From the NCBI GenBank assembly GCA_020438865.1, contig JAGQTU010000048.1, forward strand, positions 1 to 32,193: DNA of 32,193 bases, read 5' to 3'. This DNA comes from Mycobacterium sp. Its GTDB lineage: Bacteria > Actinomycetota > Actinomycetes > Mycobacteriales > Mycobacteriaceae. The notes under the pieces were generated by a model, which saw nothing but the letters and a program-made list of their open reading frames with translations, ran no database searches and was not told the origin of the DNA. The stretch's first letter is position 1; every line of letters starts with the position of its first letter. Shown in pieces: positions 1 to 8,216 of the stretch. A program made the position numbers and the translations under genes.

Positions 1-438
1 CACCGCGTACGGACCCGCGTCGGTGCGGTGACTCGTACCACCTGGACCGAACGCTTCGCCGCCGCTCTCGACGACGACCTGGCGGTCCCCGCGGCGCTGG
101 CCGAGGTGCACGCCGCCCGCGCCGACGGCAACCGGGCACTGGAGGCCGGCGACCATGAGACGGCGCTGGCCAAGGCCGGCCAAATCCGGGCGATGATGCA
201 CATTTTGGGCTGCGACCCACTCGACGAACGCTGGGAGAGCCGCGACGAGACCTCGGCAGCCCTGGCGGCCGTCGATGTGCTGGTCCGGGCCGAACTGCAG
301 CGCCGCGACGATGCGCGCCAGCAGCGCGACTGGGCCGAGGCGGACAACATCCGGGATCGCCTCAAGGAGGCCGGCATCGAGGTCACCGACACCGCCGACG
401 GTCCGCAGTGGGCCCTGTCGGATGGGGACACCAGGTAA
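1..438 (+). CDS. cysS: Cysteinyl-tRNA synthetase, C-terminal part (5' end outside window)
   Basis: The reading frame is open from the first base and ends at TAA 436-438, so this is the 3' end of a gene that starts outside the window. The visible 145 residues contain [19 protein letters not shown], which is the helical DALR-type anticodon-binding region of class I cysteinyl-tRNA synthetases, and a C-terminal segment ([20 protein letters not shown]) typical of CysRS. The enzyme charges tRNA-Cys in the cytoplasm. The HIGH and KMSKS catalytic motifs lie upstream of the window. The stop codon overlaps the rlmB start by one base (TAATG), the same pair as M. tuberculosis Rv3580c-Rv3579c. A GTG at 28 is internal and is not the real start. 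Confidence 0.93.
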   Translation, partial: HRVRTRVGAVTRTTWTERFAAALDDDLAVPAALAEVHAARADGNRALEAGDHETALAKAGQIRAMMHILGCDPLDERWESRDETSAALAAVDVLVRAELQRRDDARQQRDWAEADNIRDRLKEAGIEVTDTADGPQWALSDGDTR

Positions 439-1370
439 TGGCCGGAAACTCGCGGCGTCGTGGCGCTGTCCGCAAGGCCGGCACCAAGAAGGGCCCCACC
501 GTCGGGTCCGGCGGCGTGCGCCGTCGGGGTTTGGAAGGCCGGGGCGCCACGCCGCCCGCGCACATGCGGCCGGGCCATCCGGCCGCCAAGCGGGCCGCCA
601 AGGCGACCCGCAAGCCCGCGAAGCCGACCGACGAGACCGAGATCGTCCTCGGGCGCAACCCGGTGCTGGAATGCCTGCGTGCCGAGGCGCCCGCATCCGC
701 GCTCTACGTGGCCCTCGGCGCCGAGGCCGACGAGCGGATGACGGAATCGGTGACCCTGGCCGCCGACCGCGGCATCCCGATCCTCGAGGTCCCGCGCACC
801 GACCTGGACCGGATGAGTTCCAACGGCCTGCACCAGGGCCTGGCCCTGCAGGTTCCGCCCTACGCCTACGCCCACCCGGACGACCTGTTGGCCGCGGCGA
901 CCAATGACCACCAGCCCGCGCTGCTGGTGGCGCTGGACAACATCTCCGATCCGCGCAACCTCGGTGCGATCGTGCGCTCCGTCGCCGCCTTCGCCGGACA
1001 CGGTGTGCTCATCCCGCAACGTCGTTCGGCGTCGGTGACCGCGGTGGCCTGGCGGACCAGCGCCGGTGCGGCCGCCCGGGTGCCGATCGCGCGCGCCACC
1101 AACCTCACCCGCACGCTCAAGGAGTGGGCCGATGCCGGTGTGCAGGTCGTCGGTCTCGATGCCGGCGGGGACACCGCCGTCGACGACTTCGACGCCTCCG
1201 GACCACTGGTGCTCGTCGTCGGCTCCGAGGGCAAGGGCCTGTCCCGTCTGGTGCGCCAGAACTGCGACACCGTGGTGTCCATCCCGATGGCCGGGCCGAC
1301 CGAATCGCTGAACGCATCCGTCGCCGCGGGTGTGGTGCTCGCCGAGATCGCGCGCCAGCGTCGCCGCTAG
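438..1370 (+). CDS. rlmB: 23S rRNA (guanosine-2'-O-)-methyltransferase, RlmB/TrmH family
   Basis: The 310-residue protein is a SPOUT-class SAM-dependent RNA 2'-O-ribose methyltransferase. The three SPOUT motifs are visible: [14 protein letters not shown] at about 168-181, [16 protein letters not shown] near 256-271 and [17 protein letters not shown] near 282-298, the last two forming the knotted SAM site. Residues 1-65 are a Lys/Arg-rich, Gly-rich extension, as in mycobacterial orthologues, followed by the small substrate-binding domain ([15 protein letters not shown]). The ATG at 438 overlaps the cysS stop, which implies translational coupling. An in-frame start at 408 lies inside cysS and was not chosen. 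It matches Rv3579c. The exact modified nucleotide cannot be read from sequence; a tRNA or other rRNA target is possible. Confidence 0.92.
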   Translation: MAGNSRRRGAVRKAGTKKGPTVGSGGVRRRGLEGRGATPPAHMRPGHPAAKRAAKATRKPAKPTDETEIVLGRNPVLECLRAEAPASALYVALGAEADERMTESVTLAADRGIPILEVPRTDLDRMSSNGLHQGLALQVPPYAYAHPDDLLAAATNDHQPALLVALDNISDPRNLGAIVRSVAAFAGHGVLIPQRRSASVTAVAWRTSAGAAARVPIARATNLTRTLKEWADAGVQVVGLDAGGDTAVDDFDASGPLVLVVGSEGKGLSRLVRQNCDTVVSIPMAGPTESLNASVAAGVVLAEIARQRRR

Positions 1371-1386
1371 AGCGGCGGTCCGCCGC
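1362..1386. terminator. GC-rich palindromic hairpins between convergent genes
   Basis: Two perfect, mutually exclusive inverted repeats overlap here: CGCCGCT/AGCGGCG (1362-1377) around the rlmB stop and GCGGCGG/CCGCCGC (1372-1386) just after it. The spot lies between the convergent ends of rlmB and the ArsB-like gene. There is no T-run, so this would be an atypical mycobacterial-style terminator. The function is inferred. Confidence 0.35.
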
Positions 1387-1392
1387 GCGGCG

Positions 1393-2631
1393 CTAGACGC
1401 CGATCAGCCGCACCCCGGCCCACAGCGCCACGACGGCCACCACCAGGCATGCCGGAACGGTCAGCAGCCCCAGCCGGCTGAACTCGCCCGCACTGGTGGC
1501 CTCCCCGTGGTGGTGTAATACCCGGCGCCACAACAGGTTCGCCAACGAACCGACGTAGGTCAGGTTTGGTCCGATGTTCACCCCGATCAGCACCGCCAGC
1601 ACCGCGGGTGGCCCGCTCACCAGGGGCAGCAGCACCAGAACCGCGGGCAGGTTGTTGACGGCGTTCGACAGCACCGCGGCCAGCGCGGCGATGCCGAGCA
1701 GGGCGGCCAGCCCGCTGCCGGAGGGCAGGAGGTCCCGGGCGGCGCTGTCGAGGCCGTTGACCATGACCGCCTTGACCACCACCGCGAGCGCGAGGACGAA
1801 CAGGCAGAACGGAAGGTTCAGCGAGCGGGTGATGCCGCCGATCGTGCTGCGCCGCTGGGCAAGTGAGCGCACACCCAGCACCACCGCGCCGGCCAGCGCC
1901 GCCCAAGCCGGGGACCAGCCCGCGAACGACGTCACCGCGAAACCCGCCAAGGTCAGCCCCAACACCACGAGCACGAACACCGGCCGCTCACCGCCGGGTG
2001 GGCTCGTGCGGCTCGGCGTCTCGGCCAGGTCGCGACGAAACACCAGCCGGAGCACCGCGTACTCGGCGGCCACCGCCAACAGCCACGGCGCGGCCATCAG
2101 CGCGCTGAATCGGGTGAACGACAGGCCCGCTGCCCCGAACGCCAGCAGATTGGTCAGGTTCGACACCGGCAACAACAGCGAGGCGGTGTTTGACAGGTGT
2201 GCGGTCGCGTAGAGGTGCGGGCGGGTGGGCACCCGCAGCCCGCGTACGGTCGCCAGCACCACCGGCGTCAGCAGTACGACAGTCGCATCAAGGCTGAGGA
2301 TCGCCGTCGTCGCGGCCGCGATCACGAACACCTGACCGAGCAGCCGGTGCGGCCGGCCCGAACTGGTGCGCGCCATCCACGCTCCGGCCGCGTCGAACAG
2401 ACCCTCGTCGTCACACAGGCCGGCCAGCACCAGGATCGCGGCCAGGAAGGCGACGACGGGCAGCATGCGGCCTATCTCCGCCACTGCGTCGTCGGTAGAC
2501 ACCGCGCCGATCGCGACCACCGCCGCCGCGGCCGGCACGGCCAGCACCGCCTCCGACCACCCGGCCGGGCGCGCGATCGCGAAGATCAGCACCCCCGCCA
2601 GCAGCACCAGCGAGATCAGCAGGTCGGTCAC
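1393..2631 (-). CDS. ArsB/CitM-family (SLC13-like) ion transporter
   Basis: This 412-residue polytopic inner-membrane protein has about ten to twelve hydrophobic segments. The N-terminal pattern (PAGWSEAVLAVPAAAA, then AVAEIGRMLPVVAFLAAILVLAGLCDDEGLFDAAG) is that of the ArsB/NhaD/citrate ion-transporter superfamily. It corresponds in family and position to M. tuberculosis Rv3578 (annotated arsB2), downstream of the MBL gene. No arsenite-responsive ArsR, ArsC or Acr gene is nearby, so arsenite export is only a family-based guess; a carboxylate or Na+/H+ substrate is equally possible. Translation starts at GTG 2631, three bases after the stop of the upstream MBL gene, so the two are likely co-translated. 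Confidence 0.85.
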   Translation of the reverse strand: MTDLLISLVLLAGVLIFAIARPAGWSEAVLAVPAAAAVVAIGAVSTDDAVAEIGRMLPVVAFLAAILVLAGLCDDEGLFDAAGAWMARTSSGRPHRLLGQVFVIAAATTAILSLDATVVLLTPVVLATVRGLRVPTRPHLYATAHLSNTASLLLPVSNLTNLLAFGAAGLSFTRFSALMAAPWLLAVAAEYAVLRLVFRRDLAETPSRTSPPGGERPVFVLVVLGLTLAGFAVTSFAGWSPAWAALAGAVVLGVRSLAQRRSTIGGITRSLNLPFCLFVLALAVVVKAVMVNGLDSAARDLLPSGSGLAALLGIAALAAVLSNAVNNLPAVLVLLPLVSGPPAVLAVLIGVNIGPNLTYVGSLANLLWRRVLHHHGEATSAGEFSRLGLLTVPACLVVAVVALWAGVRLIGV

Positions 2632-2634
2632 CGT

Positions 2635-3555
2635 TCAGGCCCAGGGGTCGGCGTGCTGCCACAGCGTCGGCAGACTCAGCGCCACGCCGTCTCGTTCGGC
2701 GAGCCGGGACAGGATCCGCATCGATATGTCGAGGTCGTCAGCCGCGTAGGGCAGCGCCCGAACCCGCTCGGAGAGTGGCCGGAAGAAGTCGTCCCAGTGG
2801 ATCAGGACCACTCGGCGCGCCTGCACCATTCGCACCGTCTGCTCCCAATACTCGGTGACATAGCCCTCGGGCTGCAGGCCCAGCTGCCCGATGCCGAGGT
2901 AGGCGACTTCGGCCCGCTGGCCGTCCAGCGCACCCGGCAGGAAACCGGCGCTGCCCTGGATCAACAGTCTGCGATCACTGGGTGCGTGGTGGATCAGCGT
3001 CGACCAGGCTTCCCCGCACCGATACGCCGAGGCCTTCGCCGGTGGCACGACGGGTTCGGTGATCTCGCCGGGGAAGCGGTCCGGCGGGCAGTGGTGCGAG
3101 TCGATCAGCGTCACGCCGAACGGGCCGAGGTTCAGCGTCTCGCCCGGAGTCGCGACGACGATGTCATCGGACGAAAGGCCATGTCCGCGTGCGACGTTCG
3201 CCGCCGACTCGCCGCCGACCAGCCGGGCCCCGGTGCGGCGGGCGACCACGGCGGAGTCCAGTACATGGTCGTAGTGGGTGTGTACCGGCAATATCGCGGC
3301 AAGCCGGTTGACCCCGGCCCGATTGAGGCAGTAGTCGATCCTGGATTCCGACGACGCCAGCCGCCCCAGTCCCACCTCGGCAAGGCCCGGGCGAGAGAAG
3401 AAGCCGTCGGTCATCACCGCCGAGGTGCCGTCGTCTACCAGCAGGGTCGAGACCCCCAGCCACGTGATCGACAGCGCTGCGTCCGGTTCGGCCGCGTGGA
3501 GGTCGAACCGCTCGCGGTAGCTCTCGATGTCCGGGCGGCCGAACTTCAGTCTCAT
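2635..3555 (-). CDS. MBL-fold metallohydrolase
   Basis: The 306-residue cytoplasmic protein has a metallo-beta-lactamase fold. It carries the zinc motif HTHYDH (residues 92-97) after a beta-strand core (SITWLGVSTLLVDDG), and later metal-ligand candidates in LIDSHHCPP and in the C-terminal VVLIHWDDF. It corresponds to M. tuberculosis Rv3577. The substrate is unknown. The ATG at 3555-3553 overlaps the TGA of pxpA (TGATG) and its own stop lies three bases before the ArsB-like gene, so it is the middle cistron of a tightly coupled three-gene unit. Neighbourhood with a predicted 5-oxoprolinase subunit could mean amide or lactone chemistry, but this is inference. Confidence 0.87.
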   Translation of the reverse strand: MRLKFGRPDIESYRERFDLHAAEPDAALSITWLGVSTLLVDDGTSAVMTDGFFSRPGLAEVGLGRLASSESRIDYCLNRAGVNRLAAILPVHTHYDHVLDSAVVARRTGARLVGGESAANVARGHGLSSDDIVVATPGETLNLGPFGVTLIDSHHCPPDRFPGEITEPVVPPAKASAYRCGEAWSTLIHHAPSDRRLLIQGSAGFLPGALDGQRAEVAYLGIGQLGLQPEGYVTEYWEQTVRMVQARRVVLIHWDDFFRPLSERVRALPYAADDLDISMRILSRLAERDGVALSLPTLWQHADPWA

Positions 3556-4313
3556 CAGATGAACGCCGTCAACTCGATGCCCTCGGCCAGCAGGCGTTTG
3601 CGCACCGCGGTGGCGATCTCCACCGCACCCGGTGAATCACCGTGCACACAAACGGATTCCACCTGCACGTCGATCACCGAGCCGTCGATCGCGGTGACCC
3701 GGCCGGATATCACCATGGTCGCGACCCGCTCGGCGATCTGGGTCGGGTCGTGCAGCACGGCGCCCTGCTCACGGCGCGACACCAGCTGCCCGTCGGGGCG
3801 GTAGGCGCGATCGGCGAACGCCTCGGCGACGGTGCGCAGTCCGAGCCGGCGGGCCTCGTCGAAGAACGCCGAACCGGACAGGCCCAGGACCGGCATGGTG
3901 GGGTCGACGGTGTGCACGGCTGAGGCCACCGCCCGGGCCTGCTCGCGGTTCTTGACGATCGTGTTGTACAGCGCACCATGGGGTTTGACGTAACCGACAG
4001 TGGAGCCCGCCGCCTGGGCCAGCGCCTGCAGGGCGCCGATCTGGTAGATCACGTCGGCGGTCAACTCGTCCGGTTCCACGTCGATGTAGCGTCGCCCGAA
4101 GCCCCCCAGGTCGTGGTAGGCGACCTGGGCCCCGATGCGCACTCCGGAGGCGGCGGCGGATCTGCAGGTGCCCGCCAGTCGGACCGGGTCGCCGGCGTGG
4201 AAACCGCAGGCGATGTTGGCGCTGGTGACGATGTCGAGCATGGCGTCGTCGTCGCCGAGTTCCCATATCCCGAAGCTCTCGCCCAGGTCCGCATTCAGGT
4301 CGACAGATACCAC
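3555..4313 (-). CDS. pxpA: 5-oxoprolinase subunit A-like protein (LamB/YcsF family)
   Basis: The 252-residue protein opens with VDLNADLGESFG and continues with ANIACGFHAGDP and VKPHGALYN, the conserved active-site blocks of the LamB/YcsF family. In bacteria PxpA works with PxpB and PxpC to open 5-oxoproline (pyroglutamate) to glutamate using ATP. No pxpB or pxpC (biotin-dependent-carboxylase-like/Kip family) gene is in the window, so the protein is either an orphan or has partners elsewhere. The start is GTG 4313, chosen because the family begins only a few residues before the DLNADLGE block. It is the first gene of the coupled run pxpA-MBL-ArsB-like. The 103 bases upstream hold no recognisable operator. 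Confidence 0.88.
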   Translation of the reverse strand: MVSVDLNADLGESFGIWELGDDDAMLDIVTSANIACGFHAGDPVRLAGTCRSAAASGVRIGAQVAYHDLGGFGRRYIDVEPDELTADVIYQIGALQALAQAAGSTVGYVKPHGALYNTIVKNREQARAVASAVHTVDPTMPVLGLSGSAFFDEARRLGLRTVAEAFADRAYRPDGQLVSRREQGAVLHDPTQIAERVATMVISGRVTAIDGSVIDVQVESVCVHGDSPGAVEIATAVRKRLLAEGIELTAFI

Positions 4314-4416
4314 CCGGCCAGCCTAGGCGCAGGCCTCGGTGTCAGGCCCCGAGATCGCCATCAGGGTCGTCGATCCGCGCGATTCACAGCCCTGACGTCG
4401 GTTTCGCGATCGTCCG

Positions 4417-5283
4417 TCAGGCCGCCGCCGGGTCGTGGTGTCGCCTGCTGACCGCCCAGCACACCAGGTAGATGACGAATGAGATCGTGGTGACGAACAC
4501 CGACACCGGAACCCCGGGCGCCAGCGACAACACGATGCCCGCCACCGCCGACAACTCGGCGAACACCACCGAGGCGACCAGCACGGCGACCGGTGAGCTG
4601 AACACCCGCGCCGCCGCGGCGGCCGGGGTGATCAGCAGCGACATCACCAGCAGCGCGCCGACGATCTGGACGCCCTGCGCCGCGACCACACCGACCAGCG
4701 CGGCGAACACGATGCCCAGTGCGCGCACCGGAACCCCGCGCGCCGCAGCCACTTCGGGATCGGCGGTGGCGAACAACAGCGGTCGGTAGCTGACCGCGAG
4801 GACCGCGACCACCAACACGGTCACGACCACCAGCAGCGCCAGGCCGGAGTATCCGACGCCGACGATCTGCCCGGTCAGCAGCGCGAAACTGGTGCCGCTG
4901 CGCCCCGGGTAGAGGTGGATGAACAGAACGGCCAGACCCAGGCCGAAGGCCAGCACCACGCCGATGGCGGAGTCACGCTCACGGGCGCGCTGACCGAGGA
5001 CGCCGAAGAGGATCGCGGCCAGGCCGCAGCCGACGAGCGCCCCGATGCCGACGTTGAAGCCGGCCAGTAGGGCGAACGATGCACCGGTCAGCGACAGCTC
5101 GCTGGAGCCGTGCACCGCGAAGGACATCTGCCGCATTACGATGAACGGACCGATCAGGCCGGCGACCAGGGCCAGCAATGCGGCGGCCAGCAGGGCCTGC
5201 TGGACGAAGTCACGGCTGAGCAGGTCGGCGGTGATGTGGAAGGACAACAGGTTGTCCAGCAGGTGGCTGAGCTTGTCAGTCAT
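4417..5283 (-). CDS. znuB: Zinc/manganese ABC transporter permease (ZnuB type)
   Basis: The 288-residue integral membrane protein has about eight to nine hydrophobic helices and belongs to the ABC-3 metal permease family. Its marker segments are GPFIVMRQMSFAVHGSSELSLTG near residue 45 and the conserved second half with GVPVRALG and QGVQIVGALLVMSLLITPAAAA. It forms the membrane channel for the importer encoded with the two upstream genes. Its start overlaps the end of the ATPase gene by 8 bases, implying coupled translation. The C-terminal tail contains RRHHDP. Zinc rather than manganese is inferred from the Zur-like operator ahead of the operon. Confidence 0.9.
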   Translation of the reverse strand: MTDKLSHLLDNLLSFHITADLLSRDFVQQALLAAALLALVAGLIGPFIVMRQMSFAVHGSSELSLTGASFALLAGFNVGIGALVGCGLAAILFGVLGQRARERDSAIGVVLAFGLGLAVLFIHLYPGRSGTSFALLTGQIVGVGYSGLALLVVVTVLVVAVLAVSYRPLLFATADPEVAAARGVPVRALGIVFAALVGVVAAQGVQIVGALLVMSLLITPAAAAARVFSSPVAVLVASVVFAELSAVAGIVLSLAPGVPVSVFVTTISFVIYLVCWAVSRRHHDPAAA

Positions 5284-6088
5284 GGGTGTGCCCGCTCGCG
5301 TGCCCGGAGTGGTCGAGATGCTCGCCCACCACTACGTAGCGGTCACCGACCTGCACCACCTGGATGTCGGCCTGGTAGAGCTCGGAGAGCGTTGCGGACT
5401 TCATCACCTCGGCGACGGTGCCGACGAGGAAGCGACCGTCGACCAGGTAGAGCACCCGGTCGACGTACGGCAGCACCGGATTGACCTCGTGCGTCACGAA
5501 CATCACCGCGGTGCCGGCACTGCGGCGCTGGTTGATGAGCGACGCGACCAGCCGCGCGTTGGCCGGATCGAGGTTCAGCAGCGGCTCATCGCACAGCAAC
5601 AGGACGGGGTCGCTGGCCAGCGCCTGCGCGATCCGCACCCGCTGCAGTTCACCCCCGGACATCACCCCGACCCCGACCCGGGCCAGTCGTTCGGCCCGCA
5701 CCTGCGCCAGGGCGTGGTTCACGGCATCGCGGCGGCGGGTGCGCTCGGCCCTGCGCCACGGCGCCACGCCCCAGCGATGCCCGTCCACACCCAACCGCAC
5801 CAGGTCGGCTCCGCGCAGACTCAGTCCACGGTCCACGGCCCGGTGTTGCGGCACGTATCCGATCCGGTCGCTGCCCTTCTCGACCGGTGCGCCGTCGATC
5901 AGCGCGGTGCCCGCGCTCAGCGGCAGCTGGCCGAGAAGCACCTTCAACAGTGAGGTCTTGCCGGTGCCGTTCGGCCCGAGGATCGCGATGAACTCGCCGG
6001 CCGACACCGTCAGATCGAGGTGATCCCACAGCACCCGGTCGCCGAAGGCCAGCCGGGCCCCGGCCAGTTCGACGACTTCGGCGCTCAC
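5276..6088 (-). CDS. znuC: Zinc-type ABC transporter ATP-binding protein (ZnuC type)
   Basis: This 270-residue cytoplasmic ATPase energises the metal importer. Walker A is GPNGTGKT at residues 38-45. The signature is VMSGGELQRVRIAQAL, a slightly divergent LSGGQ, and Walker B is PVLLLCDEP. The H-loop lies in VMFVTHEVNPV. Q-loop residues fall in RIGYVPQHRAVD. The last residues (HLDHSGHASGHTHD) are rich in histidine, an uncommon tail for the ATPase subunit that could bind metal. The start is GTG 6088, nine bases after the end of the binding-protein gene, and the 3' end overlaps the permease gene by 8 bases. Confidence 0.92.
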   Translation of the reverse strand: MSAEVVELAGARLAFGDRVLWDHLDLTVSAGEFIAILGPNGTGKTSLLKVLLGQLPLSAGTALIDGAPVEKGSDRIGYVPQHRAVDRGLSLRGADLVRLGVDGHRWGVAPWRRAERTRRRDAVNHALAQVRAERLARVGVGVMSGGELQRVRIAQALASDPVLLLCDEPLLNLDPANARLVASLINQRRSAGTAVMFVTHEVNPVLPYVDRVLYLVDGRFLVGTVAEVMKSATLSELYQADIQVVQVGDRYVVVGEHLDHSGHASGHTHD

Positions 6089-6097
6089 AGACAGCGA

Positions 6098-7009
6098 TTA
6101 TCGGTTCTGCTGTAGCGCGGCGGCCAGGCGGTCGGCGGTATCGCGCTGCCAGGTGAGGTAATCGGCGCCGGCCGGCAGGGTCTCGGAGACACCCACGACC
6201 GGGATTCCCGCGGCCTGCGCGGCGGCCTGCACCTGCTTGGTCACCGGGGTCACGGTCTGCTCGTTGAAGACCACGGCGGCGACCTCACGGTTCTTGATCA
6301 CGTCGAGCATGGCGGCGACGTCGACGGGCGCCGGGTCGGTGTCCTGCTCGATGGCGCTGGCGAATCCGGGAGGGGTCTTGTCGGTGAGGCCGGCGGTCAC
6401 CAACAGGTAGTGCGCAACCGGTTCGGTCGCCACAACCGCCGCACCCGGGTGGGTGCTGCGCATCGCCCGCTCGATCTGCTGGACGGCGTCCGCGCCGCGG
6501 TTGAACGTCTGCGCGTTCGCCCGGTAATCGGCCGCGTGGGCCGGGTCGGCGCCGGCCAGCCGGTCACCGACCTCCGTGGCGACCGCCTTGGCGGTGTCTA
6601 GGTCGTAGAAGACGTGTTCGTTGGCCGGTTGCGGTTCACCGGGGCCCGGGTTGAGCAGCGAGTAGGCGTCCACCGACGCCACGCCCGGGTGGGCGGCCAG
6701 CACGTCGTCCACCCAGTGGTCGTAGCCGCCGCCGTTGTAGACCACCAGCGAGGCGTCGGCGATCTTCGCGGCGTCGGCCGGGCTCGCCTCGAAAGAGTGC
6801 GGGTCGGCTGCGGCGCTGTTGACGATGGAGGTCACCTTGGCGTGGTCACCGGCGACCGCCTGCACCACGCTTCCCCACACGTCGGTGGACGCGACCACGG
6901 TCGGCATGCCGGCGTTGGCCGCGCCTCCGTTCTTGTCGGCATTGCCGCACGCGCTGAGCGTCGCGGCCGCAACCAGCACGACCGCGGCGATGAACCGGCA
7001 GTTACGCAC
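6098..7009 (-). CDS. znuA: Zinc-type ABC transporter substrate-binding lipoprotein (ZnuA type)
   Basis: The protein is 303 residues long and is exported as a lipoprotein: a short charged N-terminus, a hydrophobic core and the lipobox LSAC with Cys at position 21. The mature part is a cluster A-I metal-binding protein. Likely metal ligands are His in ADPHSFEASP, His in ANEHVFYD, His in TEPVAHYL and an acidic residue in VVFNEQTV. The His/Asp-rich loop of classical ZnuA is absent, so affinity may differ. I chose GTG 7009 because GGAAGGAG lies just upstream and the lipoprotein signal follows at once. An ATG at 7093 would run translation through the Zur-like operator. It is the first gene of znuABC. 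Confidence 0.9.
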   Translation of the reverse strand: MRNCRFIAAVVLVAAATLSACGNADKNGGAANAGMPTVVASTDVWGSVVQAVAGDHAKVTSIVNSAAADPHSFEASPADAAKIADASLVVYNGGGYDHWVDDVLAAHPGVASVDAYSLLNPGPGEPQPANEHVFYDLDTAKAVATEVGDRLAGADPAHAADYRANAQTFNRGADAVQQIERAMRSTHPGAAVVATEPVAHYLLVTAGLTDKTPPGFASAIEQDTDPAPVDVAAMLDVIKNREVAAVVFNEQTVTPVTKQVQAAAQAAGIPVVGVSETLPAGADYLTWQRDTADRLAAALQQNR

Positions 7010-7041
7010 GAATGCTCCTTCCGGAAGGCGACAGCTAACGT

Positions 7042-7062
7042 TAATGGAAATCGTTTCCATTA
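7042..7062. promoter_or_regulatory. Zur-box-like palindrome upstream of znuABC
   Basis: TAATGGAAA-TCG-TTTCCATTA is an inverted repeat with perfect 9-base arms. It resembles the mycobacterial Zur (FurB) operator pattern (TGAAAATCATTTTCA core) and is AT-rich within GC-rich DNA. It ends 33 bases before the znuA start and lies 54 bases before the divergent LacI-family gene. Zinc-loaded Zur would be expected to repress znuABC here. Confidence 0.82.
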
Positions 7063-7115
7063 GACTGTAGTCCATCGCGCGCCGGTCGCCCAATCCGATG
7101 CGCTAGCGTCCAAGC

Positions 7116-8216
7116 ATGTCCAGGAGTCCCGCGCCGCGGCGCCGGGCCACGCTGGCATCGCTGGCCGCCGAACTCAAGGTCTCCCGCACCACCATCTCCA
7201 ACGCCTACAACCGTCCGGACCAGTTGTCGGCCGAGTTGCGGGAGCGGGTTCTGGCCGCCGCCAAACGGCTCGGTTACCCCGGTCCGGACCCGGTCGCGCG
7301 CTCGTTGCGAACCCGCCGGGCCGGAGCGGTCGGCCTGGTGATCACCGAACCGTTGACCTACGCGTTCAGTGATCCCGCCGCCCTGAACTTCGTCGCGGGA
7401 CTGGCCGAGTCGTGCGAGGAGTTCGGCCAGGGCCTGTTGCTGGTGGCATGCGGACCGGAGCGCAGTGTCGCCGACGGCACCAACGCGGTGCTGTCCGCCG
7501 GCGTGGACGGGTTCGTCGTGTACGCGGCCGCCGACGACCACCCGTACCTGCAGACCGCCCTGCAGCGCCACCTTCCGGTGGTGATCGTCGACCAGCCCAA
7601 GAACATCCCGGACGCCTCACAGGTGTGCATCGACGACCGCGCCGCGATGCGCGGGCTGGCCGAGCACGTCATCGGCCTGGGTCACCACGAGATCGCCCTG
7701 CTGACCATGCGGCTCGGCGCAGAGCGCCGGGCCGGCGACCAAACCGCCGGCGTCGTGACACCGGATCGCCTGCAGCAGTCACACTTTCACGTCCAGACCG
7801 AACGGATCGCCGGGGTGCGGGAGGCGATGGCTGCCGCCGGTCTGGACCCGGACACCCTGACCGTCGTCGAGAGTTACGAACACCTGCCCGCCTCGGGTGG
7901 GGCGGCCGCCGAGTTGGCGCTGCAAACCAACCCACGCCTGACCGCGCTGATGTGCACCGCCGATGTGCTGGCGCTCTCGGCGATGGATTACCTGCGCGCC
8001 CACGGGATCTACGTACCCGGTCAGATGACGGTGACGGGTTTCGACGGGATTCCCGAGGCACTCGGCCGGGGCTTGACGACGGTGGCGCAGCCGAGCCTGG
8101 AGAAGGGCAAGCGGGCCGGACGGCTGCTCGGACACCTGCCCCGCGACGGCAGGCCGGTGATCGACGTGCTCGACACCGAACTGGTTCGCGGGCGCACAGC
8201 CGGCCCGCCCGCCTAG
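7116..8216 (+). CDS. LacI-family transcriptional regulator
   Basis: The protein has 366 residues. An N-terminal LacI helix-turn-helix occupies about residues 11-31 (TLASLAAELKVSRTTISNAYN), followed by the hinge region (VARSLRTRRAG) and a periplasmic-binding-protein-like sensor domain that starts at AVGLVITEPL and ends with the typical TVTGFDGIPEA block. It corresponds in family and place to M. tuberculosis Rv3575c, next to kstR. The inducer is unknown; LacI proteins usually sense sugars or nucleosides, and otsB (trehalose phosphatase) is the convergent neighbour. It is divergent from znuABC and its promoter region contains the Zur-like palindrome. Its TAG overlaps the otsB TAG on the other strand (CTAG, 8213-8216). 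Confidence 0.9.
   Translation: MSRSPAPRRRATLASLAAELKVSRTTISNAYNRPDQLSAELRERVLAAAKRLGYPGPDPVARSLRTRRAGAVGLVITEPLTYAFSDPAALNFVAGLAESCEEFGQGLLLVACGPERSVADGTNAVLSAGVDGFVVYAAADDHPYLQTALQRHLPVVIVDQPKNIPDASQVCIDDRAAMRGLAEHVIGLGHHEIALLTMRLGAERRAGDQTAGVVTPDRLQQSHFHVQTERIAGVREAMAAAGLDPDTLTVVESYEHLPASGGAAAELALQTNPRLTALMCTADVLALSAMDYLRAHGIYVPGQMTVTGFDGIPEALGRGLTTVAQPSLEKGKRAGRLLGHLPRDGRPVIDVLDTELVRGRTAGPPA

Noticed and set aside
2197-3804. 535-codon plus-strand open frame over the MBL and pxpA genes
   Set aside because: It has low-complexity Arg/His/Gln-rich translation typical of antisense frames; both minus-strand genes have clear family motifs.
7010-7093. Upstream start of znuA at 7093
   Set aside because: It would translate the Zur-like operator and place 28 residues before a clear lipoprotein signal with its own RBS.
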